Assembly (NCBI GenBank): GCA_027604665.1
Contig: JADGIZ010000093.1
Span: 1-27,489, forward strand
Length of the DNA stretch: 27,489 nt
Source: Polyrhizophydium stewartii
Lineage: Eukaryota > Chytridiomycota > Chytridiomycetes > Rhizophydiales
Direction of reading: 5' to 3'
In this document: one piece after another, positions 21,976-27,489 of the stretch
Layout: the number at the start of each line of letters is the position of its first letter
How positions within the stretch are numbered: the first letter of the stretch is position 1
Notes under the pieces: generated by a model
Databases searched by the model: none
Told to the model about the DNA's origin: nothing
What the model saw: the letters and a program-made list of their open reading frames with translations, nothing else
Position numbers and translations under genes: made by a program

Positions 21976-24970
21976 ATGTCCTTGCACGGCACCCTCGCCC
22001 GAATGCCTCTCAAAGGAGGCGACAGCGATGAGGTGTCGCTCTCCGTCGAGGAGAGCAACAGGCTGCGCGCATCGCTCGGCCTCAGGCCGCTCGACGTTGC
22101 CGGGCCATCCAAGGAGCAGCAGGCCCAGGACAACTTCGAGAAGCACCAGAGAGACAACGCTAAGAAGCAAGAGCGCGAGGCCCTGGCGGCCAAGATTCAA
22201 AAGTGAGCTGCCCTCTTCCGGCGCCAGGCTGCGGGAAGGCCGACACACTCCCCCGCCGCCCGCCTGCAGCGAAGCATGCCGCGGAGCATGCTTGTTGAAA
22301 CCGAGCCGCGCCAAGTGTCCGTCCCGCTGACCCGCACCATCCCGACCAGGGCCAAGGAGCTCGCGCAACGAGGCAAGAAACTTCATGGCCACGGCCTTGG
22401 CGAGGAGGGATCCGAGGACGAAGGCGATGCAGCAGGCTGGGTGCTCAAGTCAAAGGCTCGGCAGCGCAAGCGCGAGCAGGAGCTGGCGCTGCAGAGGGCC
22501 AAGGAACTCGAGGAGCAGGATGAGAGGGCCTATACATCAGGTATATCCATGTGCAGACCTCGTCGTGCTGGAGGAGCATATCAGTTGCTCACACGCCCGC
22601 CCGCCAACCAGCTGATCTTGCGGGAATCAAGGTCGGACATTCAATCGACCATATCACCAGCGCCGGAGAAGCGGTTCTCGTCCTCAAAGACACCGTTATT
22701 GGCGAGAACGAAGGTGCGTGTGCAGTGCAGGCGTCCCGCGTCCCGCAGTTGCGCCTGTCTAACCCTGGTTCTGCAGAGGATGGTGATGAGCTGATTTCGG
22801 TCGCTCTCGCGGAACAGGAGCGCACCGATAAGAGCAACGAAAACAAGAAAAAGAAGCCGGGCTACCGGGCTTTTGACTACGATGGCAGCGATGGCAAACG
22901 CGGTATCCTCGATCAATACGACCCCGAGGAGGACCACGAGGGCTTTCTCCTTGGCGCTCACGGCGCCGTCGACGTCGAAAGGATTGCCGCCGAAAAGAGC
23001 GCTGTCTCCGAGCGACTGCGAGCTGGCGCGGTGTCGCTTGACTACGACAAAACGCGCGAGATTGCAGACTACTACACAAAGGAGGAGCTCGCCGTGTTCA
23101 AGAAGCCAAAGAAAACAAAGAAGGCAGCGTCTCAGAGAAAGACGCGCCAAAGGCGCAAGCTGGATGACGACGGCGGAGACGGCGACGGCGGCGACACTTT
23201 TGGGCCTGCGGCCAACAGCAACGGCGCAATGGATGTCGACGAGCCGCCTCCACCAGCGTTTTCCAATAGCAACGCCGCTGTCAATGTCGATAACGTCAAC
23301 TTTGTTGACGACGACGACCTGCAAACGGCACTCGCTCAAGCGCGCAAGCGTATCATCAGGAAGCAAGTGCTTCCGAAGCCCGAGGAGCTTCTGCGCACTA
23401 TCCTATCGCCGCCCGTTGTCGACCTGGCCGCAGCGGCGACGAATGATCAGGAGGAGGCTGGCGGCGGCCTTGTGATCTCGGACACGAGCGAGTTTGTGCG
23501 CACACTCGACACCATCAGCGCTTTGGCTGCACGGCAAAGTGCTGCATCGAGCCGCGAGGGCGAGTCGTTGCCGGAAACCAGCATTTCTCACGACCCAGCC
23601 CCGGACAGCGACGACGACGAAGAAATGGCGCCGGTTAACGCATCCACTGCGGATCCAGCGCCAATAGCGAGTAGTGAAGGCCAAGGCAGAGATGGTAGCA
23701 CTCGCGCTGAGTTTGAAGAGGCCGCAGTACCTCCGGTAAGGATATCGCTTGGCGGCATACATGGCGGATAAGTGGATACGCCACTTTAATCTAACGCCCC
23801 GACCGCGTAGCCGCCGCCGATTGAGGAGGAGCCGCTCATCTCGGGCGGCCTGGCGGCTACATTGTCGCTACTTAACCGCCGCGGAATGCTTGAGCACATG
23901 ACGGAGGATCAACGGCAGCGCGAAGAGAAGCAAAAGCTGCACGCCAAATGGATACTTGAGCAGCGCCGTCAAGAGGCTGCCAAAAGCGCTCGCAAAGCGG
24001 GCGGGGACTCGTCCGGCGCACGGTCGCGGAGCGCACACGATGGAGACGACGAAGACGAGTGGCAGCGCGAACGCGCCGAGCGCGAGGCTGAACGCGAGCG
24101 CATGCGCAAAATCGAGGAAAAGTTCAAGGACTATGCACCCAAGGTCGATCTCAATTACTACGACGACTACGGCAATGTTCTGACAACCAAGCAGGTGATA
24201 TTGTGGTACTGGGTGACCCCCCCAGCTCTGGAGACTGGCGGCTGACAGAGGCAAAACACCTTGCAATGCAGGCCTGGAACCAGCTGGCATACAAGTTTTA
24301 CGGTATTGTCCCGGGTAAACTCAAAACGGAAAAGCGCCTCAAGAAGCTGCAGGACGAGCTCAAGCTCAAGCAGATGGACAGTGCCGACACGCCGCTTGGG
24401 TTTGCTTCTGCGCTCCAAGAAAAGACGCGGGCGATGGGCCAAGCGCATGTGCCGCTGAGTGTCGGCAATCACAGGTGCGTCGTCGCCGGCAAGTTGCAGG
24501 CTTGGCTGATTGATTGCGCACTGACGGCGAGTCTGTGCGGCAGCATCGTGCCGCTCGATGCAGTCTTGTCAAGGGCCGGCTCGTCGCGCAAAGCTGGCGG
24601 CTCTGGAAGACGAAGATCGGCGAGCAGCGAGCCCGCAGCGTCGGCAGCACATCTTGCAGCAGCAGCTGCGGCGGGAGGGGCTGCAGCTACTCCTGCCGGC
24701 TCGTCCGGCGGGACAATCGCCGGATCTGCCGCCACGACGGGTGCGGCGTCGTTTGCGCCTGTGTCGGCGCCTTCCAGCGCCGGGTTCACGCTGGCGGATC
24801 CGGCGACCGCCGCCTCGGGCTCGCGGCTGACCGTGGGCGGCGGATCGGCCGCGGAGCCGGCGAAGCGGGAGCGCGTTGCATTCGGCCTCAACCTGGCCGG
24901 CGCCAAGCGCAAGGCGCCTGCGGGAGCGGCTGGCGCCGCGGCCCCATCGCTCGCCAAACGGCCGAAATGA
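21976..24970 (+). CDS. SNU66: Snu66/SART-1 family U4/U6.U5 tri-snRNP protein (7 exons, about 855 aa)
   Basis: Exons are 21976-22202, 22275-22540, 22612-22713, 22777-23735, 23811-24194, 24272-24474 and 24544-24970, all phase-consistent. SLSVEESNRLRASLGLRPL near residue 20 is the Hub1-interaction (HIND) motif. Then come DLAGIKVGHSIDHI, a Lys-rich block with YRAFDYD and GILDQYDPEEDHEGF, EELAVFKKPKK, the GLAATLSLLNRRGML block, NYYDDYGNVLTTKQ, FYGIVPGKLKTEKRLKKL and SADTPLGFASALQEK, in the order seen in SART-1. The protein joins the tri-snRNP for spliceosome activation. The tail is Ala/Gly-rich and ends in basic residues. The exon 2 acceptor (22274 or 22286) and the last intron are uncertain: the last intron is 69 nt, stop-free and in frame, so retention would also code. 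A second ATG at 22003 is a possible start. Confidence 0.92.
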
Positions 24971-24995
24971 AGCTGGCCCGACTTTCCCCGCTGCG
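24971..24995. other. 25-bp gap between SNU66 stop and the next start codon
   Basis: Two same-strand genes are separated by only 25 bases, with no room for a poly(A) signal and promoter. The SNU66 3' UTR must therefore overlap the next gene, and the next gene's promoter must lie in the SNU66 coding region, unless the ATG assigned at 24996 is not the real start. Confidence 0.7.
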
Positions 24996-27383
24996 ATGCT
25001 TCTTGAGAGCGAGGCCGGTGGAGGCGATGCGCCCCGCAAGCGGCAGCGGCGCGGCGAGGCGCAGGACGTGGACGGGCCGCCTCCCGCGGCCGCGGCGCTG
25101 CACCCCGCGCAGCAGCTCCCGCACCAGCTCGAGCCGCAGGCCCCGGCGCATCAGCCGCCACCCGAGTCGCAGAAACCCCGACAGCCGGCACTGCAGCGGC
25201 CGTCGTCCCCGCCGCGGCCGTCAGAGCCGCCCGGTTGGGCAGGCGGCGAGCATGCGCACCAGGCCCCGGATGCGTACGGCGCGCGCAGCCTCGCTGGCGC
25301 TGTCGGAGGTGCTGTCGGAGGCGCTGTCGGGAGCGCCGTCGGCGGCGCCGTCGGCCTGCCGCTTGGCTTTGCGTTTCAGCAGAACCAGCAGGACCAGCAG
25401 CAGCAGCGCGATCAGCGGGACCAGCGGGACCTGCCGCCGCTGCCGCCGCCGCCAATGCCGCTGCACTACAGCCGCAGTCAGGACCCCCGCTGCGCCGTGG
25501 CCCATGACGTATTCCTCGGCGCCGGCGTTGACGACCTGTTTGCGGACCCCTTTCTCGACACCGACGCCCTCTTGGCCGCGGCGGGGGCGGCGGCGGCCCA
25601 GCCACACCCCCACTTCCTGGCCACGCCCGACGCCGCTGCGCTGGCCCTGCCGTTCGCGCAGCACACGCAGGCGCTTCTTGCCCAGACCCCGTCCGCAGGC
25701 CCGCTTGGTCAGTCCGCCGCCGCGCTTGCGCAGCCGTCCTCGGCACCGCCGCAGCACATGGACCTTGTTGCTGCCGAGCTCGCGATGCACCACCACACCG
25801 CCGCCCACATGCGGCTGCACCACCTGCAACAGTTCGCGTCCGCCGGCCTCGTGGCGGACCCGCTGGCCTCTGCACATCCATTGTCGTCCTCGCCGCCGCC
25901 GCCGCCACCGCCGCCACCGCCGCCGCCGCCCTTGCCTGCGAGTCAGTCGCAGCAAGCGCAGAGCCGCATCTACGCCAAGTGGCGCGACGATGAGATCCTC
26001 ATGCTGATTGCCTGGTGGGACAACGACGCCAACTTTGCACGCTGGTCGTCGCGCTTCAAAACACAGTCGTATCGCGAAATCCAGGCCATCTTGACCGACA
26101 AGTCCGTCAGCCAGATCAAGAACAAGGCCGACGCACTCATCAAATCTTACAATGAGGCCATGGGCTTGCTCAAAGAGGCTGCAAAGTCGCCGCGAAAGCG
26201 CTCCGAGCTGACGTACGCCCAGCTCAAAGTCATGTGCAAGTACTTTGATCAGATGCACGCCGTCTTTTTCAGGCACTCGGACTGCAGCCTGGAGCAGGTT
26301 GTTCTCGACCAGCTCAAGCTTTCGTCGTCATCGGACCCAGCAGACGCCGGCGATGCATCTACTCCTTTGTCCGCGTGCGCTACCGCGCCAACTCGCGTTG
26401 ATAAATCTGCCTCGCTCGCCGGAGGTCCTACGACGCCTGCGCCTTTGTCCTCGTCCTTCGAGCTCTCGATTCGAAAAACGGCATCATCTGGCGTCGGGTC
26501 TCCCGCCTGCGATGACTCCTCAGTCAACGCTGATGCAGGCGTCGGGGCAGCGGCAACTGCTGACATTAGTATGCCCGGCGTTAGCGTCGACACATTGGGC
26601 GTACACGATACCGGCGGCCATGCCTCGCCTGCTGGCGCATCCAAAGGCGCGCCGAATCAAGAGAGCAGCGTAGCAGACGGCCCTGCCTCGGCAGCCAGAT
26701 CAATGTCGCTGTCGTCCGCGGCATCGTCAAGCACTTCTTTATTGGCGGCTGCGTCCGAGCCGGGCACGGTTTCGATGCTGCTTTCACCAACAACGCACGC
26801 TACCGCTGCCGAACGCCAAGTCCTCTCGCGTGCCAGCTCGACGGCTTCCTCAGGGTCGTCTGGCCTGCACTCTAATCCGTCGCTGCACGCCAAGCTGCTT
26901 GCGCTCCAAGATCAAGAGCTTCGCACCAAGCAAGTCATGGCCGAGCTTGAAATCCAGCGTCTGAAGACCTGGAGCGAGGCTCTGCACTATCGGCAGGACT
27001 CGGTGCTGGCGTCGTCGTCGTCGTCGTCGTCGTCGTCGGCGACTGCCTTTGTCGGCGAAGTGCGCCATCCCGAGACGCCATCTTCGGTGATTTCGGCCGC
27101 GTCTTCTCCAGTTGTCGTGCTTGCGCAGCCCGCCGTCCAGTCGCTTTTGCCAAAGGGACCTGATATGCTCACGCTGATCCAGCGCCAAGAATTCAAGGCA
27201 CGGCGCGCGCTGATGGAGCTTGACCTCTTTCGCATCAACTCAACTCTGCTCGCCATGGAAGCGCCAAGAGATCTGGCCCAGAGCGAGGTCACTGTTTGGA
27301 AAGAGGAAGTGCGCCGGCGCTACACTGACGTCAAGAACGAGCTGGATCGCTTGCGCGAGCTTCTTGAAAGCAAGACCGATTGA
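24996..27383 (+). CDS. Myb/SANT-like DNA-binding protein with duplicated C-terminal helix (795 aa, intronless)
   Basis: The N-terminal about 320 residues are low complexity: a basic KRQRR patch, Gln/Pro/Ala-rich stretches, five GAVG-like repeats and about 14 consecutive Pro. Residues about 322-440 form a Myb/SANT-like (trihelix-type) domain: IYAKWRDDEILMLIAWWDND, then NFARWSSRF, YREIQAILTDKSVSQIKNKA, then LIKSYNEA. The regular Trp residues and the QIKNKA helix fit DNA binding. A Ser/Thr/Ala-rich linker follows, with a Ser9 run. Two helical segments resemble each other (about 632-665, LLALQDQELRTKQVMAELEI; about 723-755, LTLIQRQEFKARRALMELDL), and the end is a coiled-coil-like helix. It is probably a fungal-type transcription factor of unknown target. 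The start is the ATG after the SNU66 stop; the frame is open further upstream within SNU66 but is not family-like. Confidence 0.82.
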   Translation: MLLESEAGGGDAPRKRQRRGEAQDVDGPPPAAAALHPAQQLPHQLEPQAPAHQPPPESQKPRQPALQRPSSPPRPSEPPGWAGGEHAHQAPDAYGARSLAGAVGGAVGGAVGSAVGGAVGLPLGFAFQQNQQDQQQQRDQRDQRDLPPLPPPPMPLHYSRSQDPRCAVAHDVFLGAGVDDLFADPFLDTDALLAAAGAAAAQPHPHFLATPDAAALALPFAQHTQALLAQTPSAGPLGQSAAALAQPSSAPPQHMDLVAAELAMHHHTAAHMRLHHLQQFASAGLVADPLASAHPLSSSPPPPPPPPPPPPPLPASQSQQAQSRIYAKWRDDEILMLIAWWDNDANFARWSSRFKTQSYREIQAILTDKSVSQIKNKADALIKSYNEAMGLLKEAAKSPRKRSELTYAQLKVMCKYFDQMHAVFFRHSDCSLEQVVLDQLKLSSSSDPADAGDASTPLSACATAPTRVDKSASLAGGPTTPAPLSSSFELSIRKTASSGVGSPACDDSSVNADAGVGAAATADISMPGVSVDTLGVHDTGGHASPAGASKGAPNQESSVADGPASAARSMSLSSAASSSTSLLAAASEPGTVSMLLSPTTHATAAERQVLSRASSTASSGSSGLHSNPSLHAKLLALQDQELRTKQVMAELEIQRLKTWSEALHYRQDSVLASSSSSSSSSATAFVGEVRHPETPSSVISAASSPVVVLAQPAVQSLLPKGPDMLTLIQRQEFKARRALMELDLFRINSTLLAMEAPRDLAQSEVTVWKEEVRRRYTDVKNELDRLRELLESKTD
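25296..25354 (+). repeat. Five imperfect 12-bp repeats coding for GAVG
   Basis: Tandem units of the form GGxGCxGTCGGx encode GAVGGAVGGAVGSAVGGAVG in the Myb-like protein. The units differ mainly at third positions, so the repeat is not newly expanded. Confidence 0.85.
25891..25934 (+). repeat. (CCG/CCA)n proline tract
   Basis: A run of about 14 Pro codons, mostly CCG with CCA interruptions, precedes the Myb/SANT-like domain and separates it from the low-complexity N-terminus. Confidence 0.85.
27012..27038 (+). repeat. (TCG)9 microsatellite coding for Ser
   Basis: Nine TCG units encode a Ser run in the linker between the two similar helical segments of the Myb-like protein. Confidence 0.9.
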
Positions 27384-27489
27384 GTGCTTCTGAGCCTACG
27401 GCTGCTCGCAACATCCATTCGCCTGTATACTTTTTCACCCACGACTTTCCCAGCTGCTCCCAACCACACACACACACACACACACACAC
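27384..27489. other. 3' flank of the Myb-like gene ending in a (CA)n repeat
   Basis: This non-coding flank has no AATAAA signal. From 27465 to the window edge it is a perfect (CA)n tract of at least twelve units, cut off by the end of the window. Confidence 0.85.

Noticed and set aside
24469..25917. 482-codon open frame antisense to the SNU66 end and Myb-like gene
   Set aside because: It is mostly Arg, Ala and Gly with no motif, as expected from GC-rich third positions opposite Ala/Pro/Gln codons.
24514..26007. 497-codon alternative plus-strand frame across the SNU66/Myb junction
   Set aside because: It is Arg/Ser-rich without family features; the other frames carry clear Snu66 and Myb/SANT-like sequence.
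27465..27489. Terminal (CA)n as a telomere or array
   Set aside because: It is a simple dinucleotide repeat with no telomere-type unit; it only marks the window edge.
1..27489. CRISPR arrays, operons, riboswitches, tRNA or rRNA genes
   Set aside because: The window is eukaryotic nuclear DNA; no spaced repeats, cloverleaf genes or rRNA segments were recognised.

Overview
This is a eukaryotic nuclear window, GC-rich and gene-dense, with many short introns (mostly 52-109 nt). It holds a giant flagellar-type ASH-repeat gene, a Sen1 helicase, Bcp1, Snu66 and the 3' end of a Ty3/gypsy chromovirus. That mix suggests a zoosporic (flagellated) fungus, most likely a chytrid; this is inferred from gene content, not from a marker gene.

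Layout: 1-about 480 is the decayed 3' end of a Ty3/gypsy element: a chromodomain with an in-frame stop, a polypurine tract and the start of an LTR. 849-12810 (minus) is one 11-exon gene coding for about 3771 aa, with a helical N-terminus, about 20 ASH/MSP-like beta-sandwich repeats and a non-repeat C-terminal tail. 12999-20547 (plus) is a 19-exon SEN1 gene (about 2011 aa), head-to-head with the giant gene across 188 bp. 20607-21768 (minus) is BCP1/BCCIP (3 exons, 337 aa), tail-to-tail with SEN1 across 59 bp. 21976-24970 (plus) is SNU66/SART-1 (7 exons, about 855 aa), head-to-head with BCP1 across 207 bp. 24996-27383 (plus) is an intronless Myb/SANT-like DNA-binding protein (795 aa) that starts only 25 bp after the SNU66 stop. 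The window ends in a (CA)n repeat.

Exon joins were worked out by hand. For the four multi-exon genes every join keeps reading phase, and at the joins inside recognised domains it restores family motifs, which supports the models. The most unusual signal is in splicing. Three well-supported GC-AG introns, plus one weaker one, occur in two genes. The Sen1 P-loop is encoded across a 15-nt microexon, with one flanking intron bounded by the same 8-mer on both sides. A second microexon of 19 nt carries the residues leading into helicase motif IV. The window also encodes Snu66, whose N-terminal Hub1-binding motif is known in yeast to promote use of non-canonical 5' splice sites.

The genes do not form a pathway. 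Sen1, Snu66 and Bcp1 are nuclear housekeeping factors (transcription termination and R-loops, tri-snRNP splicing, ribosomal-protein chaperoning). The giant gene is most likely axonemal, and the last gene is a putative transcription factor.
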